From: Lelliottia nimipressuralis
GTDB lineage: Bacteria > Pseudomonadota > Gammaproteobacteria > Enterobacterales > Enterobacteriaceae
Direction of reading: 5' to 3'
Assembly (NCBI RefSeq): GCF_004115925.1
Contig: NZ_SDDX01000008.1
Coordinates: forward strand, 1 to 64,000
Length of the DNA: 64,000 nt
This document shows positions 10,961 to 20,399 of the stretch, piece after piece (position 1 is the stretch's first letter; each line of letters begins with the position of its first letter). The notes below the pieces were generated by a model. That model did no database searches, had not been told where the DNA came from, and was given only the letters and a program-made list of their open reading frames with translations. The translations under genes and the position numbers were made by a program.

Positions 10961-10995
10961 AGTGGCATTTTGAGGCAAAAAATATCCGCTTGTTT

Positions 10996-11013
10996 CGTAA
11001 AGATAAAATTACA
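10996..11013 (-). promoter_or_regulatory. TyrR box, distal
   Basis: TGTAAT-N6-TTTACG on the minus strand has two mismatches to the TyrR consensus. It is 53 bp (about five helical turns) from the proximal box, which suits cooperative binding by TyrR hexamers. Confidence 0.75.
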
Positions 11014-11069
11014 CCCTGATTATTCATTGCCAGGCTATGCTGAAGAAAAAGAAGAAAAGGCGAATCACT

Positions 11070-11444
11070 ATGCGTTCCATTGCTCTCGCGCTGCTGGCGA
11101 TATTATTGACAGGCTGTCAAATCAACCCTTATACCTTCCAGCCCACCTGGACCGGCACCAGCTGGTTTACCGCCGGCAAAGAAGATGCCATGAATGGTGT
11201 ATCAATAAAAAGTAACGAAACTCTCGCGGATAATTTTAACGATCCTGACGTCGATCGCAGTGAATACCTGCGCGGTTATGCTGATGGTCAGAAAAAAGTC
11301 TGCACCGAAGATTTTGTCTATGCGTGGGGTCTGTCCGGTAAAATATTCCCAGCCAGTTGTGATACGGCAGAAAATGCCGACCCGCTGCGCAAATCCTGGC
11401 AAAAAGGTATGGAAGAAGGTATGCGCGGCTCGAGACTTAATTAA
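11070..11444 (+). CDS. yfiL: DUF2799-type lipoprotein YfiL
   Basis: This 124-residue predicted lipoprotein has the signal MRSIALALLAILLTGC (lipid-modified Cys16). The mature part holds the SWFTAGKEDAMNG, YLRGYADGQ and KSWQKGMEEGMRG segments, short G-rich repeats typical of the DUF2799 family. Function is unknown. The ATG at 11070 is preferred over an open frame from 11037 because AAGG lies ahead and the signal starts there. It is divergent from aroF and upstream of the yfiRNB module, as in E. coli. Confidence 0.85.
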   Translation: MRSIALALLAILLTGCQINPYTFQPTWTGTSWFTAGKEDAMNGVSIKSNETLADNFNDPDVDRSEYLRGYADGQKKVCTEDFVYAWGLSGKIFPASCDTAENADPLRKSWQKGMEEGMRGSRLN

Positions 11445-11531
11445 TTTAATAACTTAATAATTTCATTCAATTACAACTCAGATTTAGCTTAAGTCACAAC
11501 ATATTCCACATAATGACTACTCAGGTAAACA

Positions 11532-12125
11532 ATGGTATTCTTCCTGCAATATTCAAGGATATATATTTCCAGAGTGGTATGGCGGATTCTGGTGAGACAT
11601 TTTTTTACGTTCCCTTTGTGCCATCTGATTCTGGCACTCATGCTGTGCATTATCAGCGGGCAAAGTTTCGCGACAACATTGACAGAAAAAGAGAAGTCAG
11701 TACGTTCGATCGTCTCTGGCATCGTCAGCTATTCCCGTTGGCCTGCGCTTTCTGGCCAGCCTAAACTCTGTATTTTTTCGTCTTCTCGTTTCGCCCAGGT
11801 ACTGAGTGACAGCGGCTCTGCTGCTTTACCCTACACACCCTTGATTGTGCAAAATGAGTCTGAAGCATTACATGCCACCTGCGATGCCGTTTATTTTGGA
11901 AACGAGTCACCTGCTGCTCAACTTGAATTATTCAGGAATTATCAGGGCCGCGCGTTACTATTAATCGCCGAGCAAAACCTGGAATGTGTTATTGGCAGTG
12001 CTTTTTGTCTGATAATTAATGAAGAAACAGTGAGATTTTCTGTCAATCTGGATGCCCTGTCTCGCAGTGGCGTAAGAGTGAATCCGGATGTGTTAATGCT
12101 TGCCCGGAATAAGAAGCATGAATAA
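11532..12125 (+). CDS. yfiR: YfiR, periplasmic repressor of the diguanylate cyclase DgcN
   Basis: In the YfiBNR system periplasmic YfiR binds the sensor part of the cyclase DgcN (YfiN) and keeps it off. Visible are a hydrophobic signal segment ending near SGQSFA, the conserved [12 protein letters not shown] and [10 protein letters not shown] blocks, and four cysteines. The last pair has the C-x6-C spacing ([10 protein letters not shown]) known from the structural disulphides of YfiR. The start is uncertain: ATG 11532 gives 197 residues with a long pre-signal tail, and GTG 11574 is an alternative. The 3' end overlaps dgcN by 8 bases. Confidence 0.9.
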   Translation: MVFFLQYSRIYISRVVWRILVRHFFTFPLCHLILALMLCIISGQSFATTLTEKEKSVRSIVSGIVSYSRWPALSGQPKLCIFSSSRFAQVLSDSGSAALPYTPLIVQNESEALHATCDAVYFGNESPAAQLELFRNYQGRALLLIAEQNLECVIGSAFCLIINEETVRFSVNLDALSRSGVRVNPDVLMLARNKKHE

Positions 12126-13338
12126 GGAACTTTCTTCAACGCCACGGCCGACGTTTAAAAGAACGTTGAGGCGCATCAGTATGATTAGCGTGGTAATTAC
12201 CATGACGCTAATCTGGTTATTATTGTGTATTGCGTCAGTGGTTACATTAAAACAATACGCACAAAAAAACCTCGAATTAACCAGCGCGACCATGAGCCGA
12301 AGCCTGGAAGCCTCATTAGTATTTAATGATGCCACCGCCGCTAATGAAACGCTTGCCACACTGGGTAGACAGGGGCAATTTTCCGTTGCCGAGGTGCTCG
12401 ACATCCATCAGAAGCGTTTTGCCTACTGGTCGTGGACCCCTGATGATGATACCGACACCCTGAGCACGCTGGTCAGTCGCATGTTGTTCCCCGTCCCTGC
12501 CGCGCAGCCCGTAGTGCATAACGGCAAGGTGATTGGTGAGGTGCGCATCACCGCGCGCGACAGCCTGATCAGCCATTTCCTCTGGACGTCTTTTGCCGTG
12601 CTGACCGGCTGTATTCTTTTCGCCGCTTTTGTGGCGCTGACCATTACCCGTTCTTTGCACAACGGAGTCGTCACCGCCCTGCAAAATATCACCGACGTGG
12701 TGCATGACGTTAAAACGAACCGTAATTTCTCGCGCCGCGTCGAAGAGGAGCGTATCGAAGAGTTCCATCGTTTTGGGCAGGATTTCAACAGCCTGCTCGA
12801 CGAAATGGAGGAGTGGCAGCTCAAGCTGCAGGCCCGGAACGCACAGCTGATGCGCACCGCGATGCACGATCCGCTCACCGGGCTGGCGAACCGCGCTGCA
12901 TTCCGCAGCAGCATCGCGGCGCTCATGAATGACGCTTCTGCACAGATGAATTCCGCCCTGCTGTTCCTGGATGGGGATAACTTCAAGCAGATCAACGACA
13001 CCTGGGGCCACGCGGCAGGTGACTGCGTGCTGATAGAAGTCGCCAGCAGAATGGTGGAATTTGGCGGGAAACGTTATCAGTCTTACCGTCTGGGCGGCGA
13101 TGAATTTGCCATGATCCTGTATGGCATTCACTCTGCGGCAGACGTTCAACAGATTTGCACTGCGCTTTCGCAGCAGTTTCTCCAGCCGTACGACCTGCAC
13201 AACGGACATACGGCACACATGTCACTCAGCATTGGCTTCGCTCTGGCGTGGGAAAATACCTCGGTAGAGGCATTACTGGAGCAAGCCGACCGCAATATGT
13301 ATCAAGTGAAAAACCAGCGTCCGACAATAATTTTGTAA
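12118..13338 (+). CDS. dgcN: Membrane diguanylate cyclase DgcN (YfiN)
   Basis: DgcN makes cyclic-di-GMP; in E. coli it also moves to the division site and delays division under envelope stress. The 406-residue protein has an N-terminal membrane helix (about 21-43), a periplasmic sensor, a second helix (about 155-180), a HAMP-like linker and a C-terminal GGDEF domain with intact GGDEF at 326-330. No RxxD inhibitory site is present at the usual place before it. ATG 12118 overlaps the yfiR stop and matches the E. coli start region. Confidence 0.94.
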   Translation: MNKELSSTPRPTFKRTLRRISMISVVITMTLIWLLLCIASVVTLKQYAQKNLELTSATMSRSLEASLVFNDATAANETLATLGRQGQFSVAEVLDIHQKRFAYWSWTPDDDTDTLSTLVSRMLFPVPAAQPVVHNGKVIGEVRITARDSLISHFLWTSFAVLTGCILFAAFVALTITRSLHNGVVTALQNITDVVHDVKTNRNFSRRVEEERIEEFHRFGQDFNSLLDEMEEWQLKLQARNAQLMRTAMHDPLTGLANRAAFRSSIAALMNDASAQMNSALLFLDGDNFKQINDTWGHAAGDCVLIEVASRMVEFGGKRYQSYRLGGDEFAMILYGIHSAADVQQICTALSQQFLQPYDLHNGHTAHMSLSIGFALAWENTSVEALLEQADRNMYQVKNQRPTIIL

Positions 13339-13353
13339 TAAAAGGAACACGTT

Positions 13354-13839
13354 ATGTTAAGGCGATATCTCGCTCCAGTTTTACTGGCTACAACGATTCT
13401 GGCAGGCTGCCAGGCACCACCTCAGGGGAAATTCACCCCGGAACAGATTGCGGCAATGAAATCCTACGGTTTTAACGAAACGAACGGCGACTGGTCCCTC
13501 GGCCTGTCGGCGAAGATTTTATTCGGCAAGAATGAATATCAGCTGCGTCCGGAAAGCGAGCAGCAGATCCAGACCATGGCGACACGTCTGGCCGCCACCG
13601 GGCTGGTCCATGCACGCATGGACGGGCACACGGACAATTACGGGGAAGAAAGTTACAACCAATCCCTCTCGCTTAAACGCGCGAATGTCGTGGCTGATAC
13701 CTGGGCAAAAGGGGCGAATATCCCGCGCAGCAACCTCACCACTCAGGGCTTAGGTAAAAAATATCCGGTCGCCAGCAATGCAACACCTCAGGGGCGCGCT
13801 GAAAACCGCCGCGTTGCGGTAGTCATCAGCACGCCTTAA
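13354..13839 (+). CDS. yfiB: YfiB, OmpA-like outer-membrane lipoprotein
   Basis: YfiB is the third member of YfiBNR. It sits in the outer membrane, binds peptidoglycan, and captures YfiR, so freeing DgcN under stress. The 161-residue product has a lipobox ILAGC (Cys19) and an OmpA C-terminal domain with the peptidoglycan-contact motifs DGHTDNYG, NQSLSLKRA and GRAENRRVAVVI. It follows dgcN by 15 bases in one operon and converges on the next gene. Confidence 0.94.
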   Translation: MLRRYLAPVLLATTILAGCQAPPQGKFTPEQIAAMKSYGFNETNGDWSLGLSAKILFGKNEYQLRPESEQQIQTMATRLAATGLVHARMDGHTDNYGEESYNQSLSLKRANVVADTWAKGANIPRSNLTTQGLGKKYPVASNATPQGRAENRRVAVVISTP

Positions 13840-13842
13840 TCA

Positions 13843-15207
13843 CTATTTGGTGGATTCCGACAGCGTCAACAGGCATTGCGCGCGCCAGCGCAGCCAGTCA
13901 ATCAGCACGAAAAATGCCAGACTGACGCCCATCACCGGCATCATGATCCCCAGCATCACGCCGATAAAGAGCGTGACTCCTCGCCCACTGGCGGGGAGAG
14001 CAAACCAGCACTGACAAAGCGTGAGCACCGGATTGCCGGTGGCCTGAACCGGACGACGCATCCACCACATCCGATACCCCCACGCGATCAACACGCACAG
14101 CGCTACGCCGAAAGCGATCAGGATCAGCTGATTCACCAGACCGAACAAAATCCCCATATGGAAATCCACGCCCCAGCGGGTCAGCTTCGCCATCAGCGGG
14201 AAGTCAGCGAAACGCGTCCGATCGAGGATCTGCATTGAGTGCGGATCAACGGCAACCGCATCCACCTGCGTGGGCCAGCCACGATCGATTTCCGTGACCG
14301 TCCAGGCCTGTTCAGCCATTTTAGCGGGGCGAATTTCCAGCTTGTTCGCATCAATTCCCTCGCTCCTGGCCGCATGCAGGACGCTGTCAAAGAGCGTCAG
14401 ATCCATGGCCATATCCGGCATCATCGCATCGTGGTGGCCGCGATGTTCAGCATGAGGATCGACTTCTGCCGCGGGACCGCGCAGCTGCGTGTTGACCTGC
14501 GGCGTCAGCCAGTTCATCTCTTTACGTAGCTTATCGACGTTGCCACCCGCCCATTGTGACCAGGTAAGCCCGGTCGCAGAAAACAGTAACATTCCCCCCA
14601 GCAGACCCCAGCCGAGCGCGACATGCACGCGACGTCGGTTCTGGAACCGGTTATTGATACGTCGCTTCGGGCGGGTATAAAACCACAGCGCAATCCCGCC
14701 CAGGGCAGCAATCCACATCCAGGACGCGGCCAGCTCACTGTACAAACGCCCGATATCCCCCAGCATCAGCGAGCTGTGCAGATAGTCGATGGTCTGGCGC
14801 AGCGGCAAAATTCCGCTGGTGCCGTAGACCGTCATATCGCCGCGTACTTCCAGGCTCACGGGATCGATAAAAATCGCCCGATTCTCCGACGGCCCGAGCA
14901 TCGGGTCGGCAAACATCACGCGCGTAGTTTCACCGGGAATCAGCCCTGGTCGCACGGCCTGCAGACGAAGTTGGTCCCCAATGGCTTTCTCCGCGACTGC
15001 AATTTGCTCGGCCAGAGGTTGAGCTTCACCGGCGGTATCGCTAAACAGCGCATGTTTGTACAACATGCTTTCGAGCTGCGGTGTCGCCACGTAGAGCGTC
15101 CCCGTTAGCGCAGCGAAAAAAATGAACGGGCCGACAAACAACCCGATATAGAAATGAAGGCGTCGCAGCAGGTTTCCCCATGCTGCGCGTGGCGTGCTGA
15201 CAGTCAT
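13843..15207 (-). CDS. PepSY-associated membrane protein (PiuB-like)
   Basis: This 454-residue inner-membrane protein of the PepSY_TM family has helices near the N-terminus (LHFYIGLFVGPFIFFAALTG), in the middle (GWGLLGGMLLFSATGLTWS) and several at the C-terminus, with a periplasmic His-rich stretch (HAEHRGHHDAMM). Family members are often linked to siderophore or metal uptake, sometimes as ferric-siderophore reductases; the substrate here is unknown. ATG 15207 has the ribosome site AAAAGGA; a longer start at 15228 would bury that site. The DUF2946 gene lies 57 bases upstream, so the two probably form an operon. Confidence 0.82.
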   Translation of the reverse strand: MTVSTPRAAWGNLLRRLHFYIGLFVGPFIFFAALTGTLYVATPQLESMLYKHALFSDTAGEAQPLAEQIAVAEKAIGDQLRLQAVRPGLIPGETTRVMFADPMLGPSENRAIFIDPVSLEVRGDMTVYGTSGILPLRQTIDYLHSSLMLGDIGRLYSELAASWMWIAALGGIALWFYTRPKRRINNRFQNRRRVHVALGWGLLGGMLLFSATGLTWSQWAGGNVDKLRKEMNWLTPQVNTQLRGPAAEVDPHAEHRGHHDAMMPDMAMDLTLFDSVLHAARSEGIDANKLEIRPAKMAEQAWTVTEIDRGWPTQVDAVAVDPHSMQILDRTRFADFPLMAKLTRWGVDFHMGILFGLVNQLILIAFGVALCVLIAWGYRMWWMRRPVQATGNPVLTLCQCWFALPASGRGVTLFIGVMLGIMMPVMGVSLAFFVLIDWLRWRAQCLLTLSESTK

Positions 15208-15264
15208 ACTTTTCCTTTTTGCAGGCAAAACGTTATCGATGCGCGAAAGCGCATTCTTTATGGT

Positions 15265-15669
15265 TTAAAGGGAAAAAGCTGACCGCTGCGGTGGCGCGCG
15301 GGTATCAGGATACAACCAGGGGAAAAAGTGCCAGTGGCTCACCGCCTGTCGCAGCGGTTTAACGCGATGTCGCAATAGCACAGCGCACAACAGCACGATC
15401 AGCGCCAGCATCAGGCCCGGCACATGGGCCATTAGCACACAATAGCCACAGGCTTCGGCGTGATCGACAGGCATCGAGTGCGGCGACTCACCATGATGTT
15501 CTGCCATCGACATCTGGCTCATATCATGATGCATCCCCGACATTGCGCTCATGGGATCTTTTTGCAGCGAAATGGAGATCAGCGGCGCGACCACGATCAG
15601 CAGGATCGCAAACAGCGCGGTCCAGGCCGCTGTGCGTTTCAAGGCTGATTGATGCAGTGCGTTATTCAC
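15265..15669 (-). CDS. DUF2946 family membrane protein
   Basis: This 134-residue protein has an N-terminal helix (TALFAILLIVVAPLISI), a Met/His-rich periplasmic segment (MSGMHHDMSQMSMAEHH) followed by the DUF2946 signature HAEACGYCVLMAH, and a second helix. Met, His and Cys together suggest copper or another soft metal; that is inference. It begins with GTG (15669) behind GAGGG. Together with the PepSY gene it occupies the space between yfiB and rplS, which are adjacent in E. coli K-12 as I recall. Confidence 0.8.
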   Translation of the reverse strand: MNNALHQSALKRTAAWTALFAILLIVVAPLISISLQKDPMSAMSGMHHDMSQMSMAEHHGESPHSMPVDHAEACGYCVLMAHVPGLMLALIVLLCAVLLRHRVKPLRQAVSHWHFFPWLYPDTRAPPQRSAFSL

Positions 15670-15741
15670 TTACCCTCGCTAGAGAGCGGCTATTGTAAAT
15701 GATTTATGAAATGAAGGTTAACAAGCGGCGGGGATTTACAT

Positions 15742-15773
15742 AAAAAAGGGCCGGCCTTGCGGCCAGCCCTTTT
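15742..15773 (-). terminator. rpsP operon terminator
   Basis: On the minus strand the long stem AAAAGGGCTGGCC paired with GGCCGGCCCTTTT and a T run lies 25 bases after the rplS stop. Confidence 0.92.
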
Positions 15774-15797
15774 AACAGGATGTTGCTTAAGCGAGTC

Positions 15798-16148
<351 letters not shown>

Positions 16149-16189
16149 TTAATCTCTTATCCTGGGTAAACTGATATATCGGGAGCGTT

Positions 16190-16957
16190 TTACGCTTGCC
16201 CATCATGTTTATGTTGCTGTTGTGCGTGCTCTTTTTGGAACTCCGCCAGCAACCTTACTTGCTCTTCAGTCAGAGCCAGGTTTTCCAGAAGTTCAGGTCT
16301 TCTAAGCCAGGTTCGGCCCAGCGACTGCTTCAAACGCCAGCGACGTATCTCGGCATGGTTCCCCGACAGCAATACCGCCGGTACTTCCATCCCTTCTAAC
16401 ACTTCAGGGCGGGTATAGTGTGGACAGTCCAGCAATCCATCAGCAAAAGAGTCTTCTGTTGCTGAAGCTTCATGGCCCAGTACACCCGGAATAAACCGGG
16501 CAACGGAGTCAATCAGCGTCATTGCCGGTAACTCACCACCGCTGAGAACGTAATCGCCGATTGACCATTCTTCATCAATTTCGGTCTGAATTACGCGCTC
16601 ATCTATCCCTTCATAGCGACCACATACCAGAATCAGCTTTTGATTCGTGGCCAGTTCGCTTACGCCTGCTTGATCAAGCTTGCGTCCCTGAGGTGACAGA
16701 TAAATCACCTTTGCGCCTTCACCTGCCGCGGCTTTTGCTGTATGGATGGCGTCCCGTAAGGGTTGCACCATCATTAACATCCCCGGTCCGCCGCCGTAAG
16801 GACGTTCGTCCACGGTACGGTGCCGGTCATGCGTGAAGTCACGAGGACTCCAGCTTTCGATGTTCAGCAGGCCTTTTTTTACTGCCCGGCCAGTTACCCC
16901 GTAATCAGTAATCGCGCGGAACATTTCAGGAAACAGGCTAATTATGCCAATCCACAT
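16190..16957 (-). CDS. trmD: tRNA (guanine37-N1)-methyltransferase TrmD
   Basis: TrmD methylates G37 next to the anticodon and so prevents +1 frameshifting. The 255-residue SPOUT-class enzyme has the trefoil-knot SAM site around [13 protein letters not shown] and [13 protein letters not shown], and the catalytic-Asp region [11 protein letters not shown]. It is third in the rpsP operon, 31 bases after rimM. Confidence 0.98.
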   Translation of the reverse strand: MWIGIISLFPEMFRAITDYGVTGRAVKKGLLNIESWSPRDFTHDRHRTVDERPYGGGPGMLMMVQPLRDAIHTAKAAAGEGAKVIYLSPQGRKLDQAGVSELATNQKLILVCGRYEGIDERVIQTEIDEEWSIGDYVLSGGELPAMTLIDSVARFIPGVLGHEASATEDSFADGLLDCPHYTRPEVLEGMEVPAVLLSGNHAEIRRWRLKQSLGRTWLRRPELLENLALTEEQVRLLAEFQKEHAQQQHKHDGQA

Positions 16958-16988
16958 AGCGCCGTCTTTTACCGTTTATCCGGAGAAT

Positions 16989-17525
16989 TTAAAAACCAGG
17001 ATCCCAATCTACTTCGATAGTTCGCGTAGTGAGATCGACTTTCTTGATAACCTGCCCATCGAGGAACGGAACCAGCCGCTCCTTGATGCCAAACGCATCT
17101 TTCAGGTTTGCCTTAATGACGAGAACGTCATTTGACCCGGTTTCCATCATATCGATGACTTTACCCAGGCCATAGCCTTCAGTGGTGACAACCTGGCAAC
17201 CCATAAGATCTTTCCAGTAATAATCACCCTCTTCCAGCGAAGGCAGCTGCGATGAATCGACGACAATTTCGCAATTAGTCAGCAGATTCGCCGCATCGCG
17301 ATCGTCAACGCCTTTCAGCTTGATCACGATATCCTGATTGTGGTGGCGCCAGCTTTCCAGCTCGACCGCTTCCCACTTACCACCTTTCTGGATAAACCAG
17401 GGCTGGTAGTTAAAAATGCTTTCAGCGTCTTCAGTGGAGGAAAACACTCTGAGCCAACCACGGATACCGTAGCAAGAACCCATTTTTCCCAATACGATCG
17501 GTTCAACAGGTGCTTTATTGCTCAT
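16989..17525 (-). CDS. rimM: Ribosome maturation factor RimM
   Basis: RimM binds S19 and helps mature the 16S 3' domain (head of the 30S). The 178-residue product has the N-terminal RimM barrel ([17 protein letters not shown]) and the C-terminal PRC-type barrel ([20 protein letters not shown]). Two adjacent ATG codons occur (17528 and 17525); 17525 gives the expected MSNKAP start. It lies 18 bases after rpsP. Confidence 0.96.
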   Translation of the reverse strand: MSNKAPVEPIVLGKMGSCYGIRGWLRVFSSTEDAESIFNYQPWFIQKGGKWEAVELESWRHHNQDIVIKLKGVDDRDAANLLTNCEIVVDSSQLPSLEEGDYYWKDLMGCQVVTTEGYGLGKVIDMMETGSNDVLVIKANLKDAFGIKERLVPFLDGQVIKKVDLTTRTIEVDWDPGF

Positions 17526-17543
17526 CATGACCACCGTGACAGA

Positions 17544-17852
<309 letters not shown>

Positions 17853-17866
17853 TTAAAAGCCCGAAA

Positions 17867-17894
17867 ATTTTACTGATTTCTGGAGAAATTGCAA
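17867..17894 (-). promoter_or_regulatory. rpsP operon promoter
   Basis: On the minus strand a -35 TTGCAA (17889-17894) and a -10 TAAAAT (17867-17872) are 16 bp apart. A perfect 7-bp inverted repeat GCATATG-cttca-CATATGC (17898-17916) lies just upstream. Confidence 0.75.
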
Positions 17895-17917
17895 TCAGCA
17901 TATGCTTCACATATGCC

Positions 17918-18062
17918 AAACAAGGGTTATAAGGCGTATATCGGTGCAGCCAGTTTAGTTCCGGCGTGCGCGCAGAAAGCGGAGCGTACACGTAGTACGT
18001 GAGCATTTCGAGCACACCCCGGAGCTAAAATGGCAAACAAGATAGCCTTATATCCCTTGTTT
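17918..18062. repeat. 145-bp inverted-repeat element between ffh and rpsP (MITE-like)
   Basis: The ends are near-perfect inverted repeats: AAACAAGGGTTATAAGGC (17918-17935) and its complement at 18045-18062, 17 of 18 matching. An inner pair, GCCAGTTTAGTTCCGG (about 17950-17965) and CCGGAGCTAAAATGGC (18019-18034), also pairs at 14 of 16. The whole unit could fold into one long imperfect hairpin. Its right end meets the ffh stop codon. It carries no reading frame and looks like a non-autonomous dispersed repeat; it is not the ERIC or REP consensus as I know them. Confidence 0.7.
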
Positions 18063-19423
18063 CAGCGGCCTGGGAATCCTGGAGGCATCATGCCCTTCAT
18101 CCCACGCATCATTTTCGCCATACCGCCCTTCTTCATTTTCTTCATCATGCGCTGCATGTCGTCGAACTGCTTCAGAAGGCGGTTTACATCCTGCACCTGC
18201 ATCCCGCAACCAGCGGCGATGCGGCGTTTGCGCGACCCTTTGATGATTTCAGGCTTCGCACGCTCTTTCAGCGTCATCGAGTTGATGATCGCCTCCATGC
18301 GCACCAGCACTTTGTCATCCATCTGCGCTTTCACGTTATCAGGGATCTGGCCCATGCCCGGCAGTTTGCCCATCAGGCTGGCCATGCCGCCCATGTTTTT
18401 CATCTGACGGAGCTGTTCCAGGAAGTCGGTCAGATCGAAACCGTCGCCTTTTTTCAGCTTGCTCGCCAGCTTCTCAGCCTGCGCGCGGTCAACTTTGCTC
18501 TCGATATCTTCGATAAGCGACAGCACGTCGCCCATGCCAAGAATACGGGAAGCAATACGATCCGGATGGAACGGCTCCAGCGCTTCGGTCTTCTCGCCGA
18601 CGCCGAGGAATTTAATCGGTTTACCGGTGATATGACGAATCGAGAGCGCCGCACCACCGCGGGCATCACCGTCGACTTTGGTCAGCACGACACCGGTTAA
18701 TGGCAGCGCTTCGTTAAACGCTTTTGCGGTATTCGCCGCATCCTGACCGGTCATTGCATCAACAACAAACAGGGTCTCTACCGGATTAATCGCGGCGTGA
18801 ACCTGTTTGATTTCGTCCATCATCGCTTCGTCGACGTGCAGACGACCGGCGGTATCCACCAGCAGCACGTCGTAGAATTTCAGCTTCGCTTCTTTCAGCG
18901 CCGCATTAACGATATCAACGGGCTTCTGCGCGACGTCAGACGGGAAGAAATCCACACCAACCTGCTGAGCCAGTGTTTCAAGCTGTTTGATCGCCGCCGG
19001 GCGATAAACGTCGGCAGAGACGACCAGCACTTTTTTCTTGTGCTTTTCACGCAGGAATTTACCCAGCTTACCTACGCTGGTGGTTTTACCCGCACCCTGC
19101 AGACCGGCCATCAACACCACCGCTGGCGGCTGTGCGGCCAGGTTCAGCACCTGGTTCTCTTCGCCCATTGCCGCAACCAGTTCGTTGCGCACAATTTTGA
19201 CGAACTCCTGACCCGGGGTCAGGCTCTTATTCACTTCATGACCAACCGCTTTCTCTTTTACGCGGCTGATGAACTCGCGCACAACGGGCAACGCCACATC
19301 GGCTTCGAGCAACGCCATGCGCACTTCGCGCAGCGTTTCTTTCACATTGTCTTCGGTAAGGCGCCCACGGCCGCTGATGTTGCGCAGCGAGCGCGACAAA
19401 CGATCGGTTAAATTATCAAACAT
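18062..19423 (-). CDS. ffh: Signal recognition particle protein Ffh
   Basis: Ffh (SRP54) with 4.5S RNA binds signal sequences of nascent inner-membrane proteins and docks with FtsY. The 453-residue product has the N domain, the GTPase G domain (P-loop GLQGAGKTTS, DTAGR, TKVDGDARGGAAL) and the Met-rich M domain with C-terminal KKMKKGGMAKMMRGMKGMM. It is transcribed left; the 145-bp repeat element begins at its stop codon. Confidence 0.98.
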   Translation of the reverse strand: MFDNLTDRLSRSLRNISGRGRLTEDNVKETLREVRMALLEADVALPVVREFISRVKEKAVGHEVNKSLTPGQEFVKIVRNELVAAMGEENQVLNLAAQPPAVVLMAGLQGAGKTTSVGKLGKFLREKHKKKVLVVSADVYRPAAIKQLETLAQQVGVDFFPSDVAQKPVDIVNAALKEAKLKFYDVLLVDTAGRLHVDEAMMDEIKQVHAAINPVETLFVVDAMTGQDAANTAKAFNEALPLTGVVLTKVDGDARGGAALSIRHITGKPIKFLGVGEKTEALEPFHPDRIASRILGMGDVLSLIEDIESKVDRAQAEKLASKLKKGDGFDLTDFLEQLRQMKNMGGMASLMGKLPGMGQIPDNVKAQMDDKVLVRMEAIINSMTLKERAKPEIIKGSRKRRIAAGCGMQVQDVNRLLKQFDDMQRMMKKMKKGGMAKMMRGMKGMMPPGFPGR

Positions 19424-19589
19424 TGTCTCTCGCCTGAGGTAGAAACGTTAGGTCGCTAGCGCGACACGTACACAGAATTTTGCCGCAGTATAACATGAAG
19501 GCGCCTTTGTTGTTATGCAACGGTTGGAGCGCGCGTCACGTAACGTTATACTGCTTATCTTTCTTATTAAGACAACTGTCGACGCCTAT

Positions 19590-20381
19590 ATGCCTGTTTT
19601 CGCACTGATCGCCCTTGTTGCCTACTCTTTCAGCCTTGCGCTGATCATTCCCGGCCTGTTGCAAAAAAACAGCGCCTGGCGACGGATGGCTATTTTGTCG
19701 GCAGTTATCGCACTGGTAAGCCATGCGTTCGCACTGGAATCACGTATTATTCCGGGCGACGGCAGCGTACAAAATCTGAGCGTACTGAACGTCGGCTCGC
19801 TGGTCAGCCTGATGATTTGTACGGTGATGACCATTGTCGCGTCGAAGAATCGCGGCTGGCTGCTGCTCCCTATTGTCTACGCCTTCGCGCTGATCAATCT
19901 GGCGTTCGCGACCTTCGTGCCAAACGAGTTCATTACGCATCTGGAAACTACGCCGGGCATGATGGTCCACATCGGTCTGTCGCTGTTCTCCTACGCCACG
20001 CTAATCATTGCGGCGCTGTACGCCATGCAGCTGGCGTGGATCGACTACCAGTTGAAAAACAAAAAGCTGGTTTTCAACCAGGAAATGCCACCGCTGATGG
20101 TCATTGAGCGTAAGATGTTCCACATCACTCAGATTGGTGTGGTGCTACTGACGCTGACGCTCTGCACGGGTCTGTTTTATATGCAGAACCTGTTCAGCAT
20201 TGAGAATATTGATAAAGCCGTTCTCTCTATCATCGCGTGGTTTGTCTATATTGTCCTGTTATGGGGCCACTATCACCAGGGCTGGCGCGGTCGTCGCGTC
20301 GTCTGGTTTAACGTAGCTGGCGCTGGCATCCTGACACTGGCCTACTTTGGTAGCCGCGTCATACAGCAGTTCGTCGGCTAA
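19590..20381 (+). CDS. ypjD: Inner-membrane protein YpjD (CcmC/ResC-like family)
   Basis: This 263-residue polytopic membrane protein, with about eight hydrophobic helices, belongs to the cytochrome c assembly (heme handling) superfamily. The conserved region around TPGMMVHIGLSLFSYATLIIA carries one of the expected histidines, and LLWGHYHQGWRGRR another. Its molecular role is unsettled. ATG 19590 matches the E. coli start MPVFALIALVAYS; an in-frame ATG at 19515 would add 25 unsupported residues. It is divergent from ffh and 18 bases ahead of corB. Confidence 0.9.
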   Translation: MPVFALIALVAYSFSLALIIPGLLQKNSAWRRMAILSAVIALVSHAFALESRIIPGDGSVQNLSVLNVGSLVSLMICTVMTIVASKNRGWLLLPIVYAFALINLAFATFVPNEFITHLETTPGMMVHIGLSLFSYATLIIAALYAMQLAWIDYQLKNKKLVFNQEMPPLMVIERKMFHITQIGVVLLTLTLCTGLFYMQNLFSIENIDKAVLSIIAWFVYIVLLWGHYHQGWRGRRVVWFNVAGAGILTLAYFGSRVIQQFVG

Positions 20382-20399
20382 GCAACAAAGGAGTTCCCC

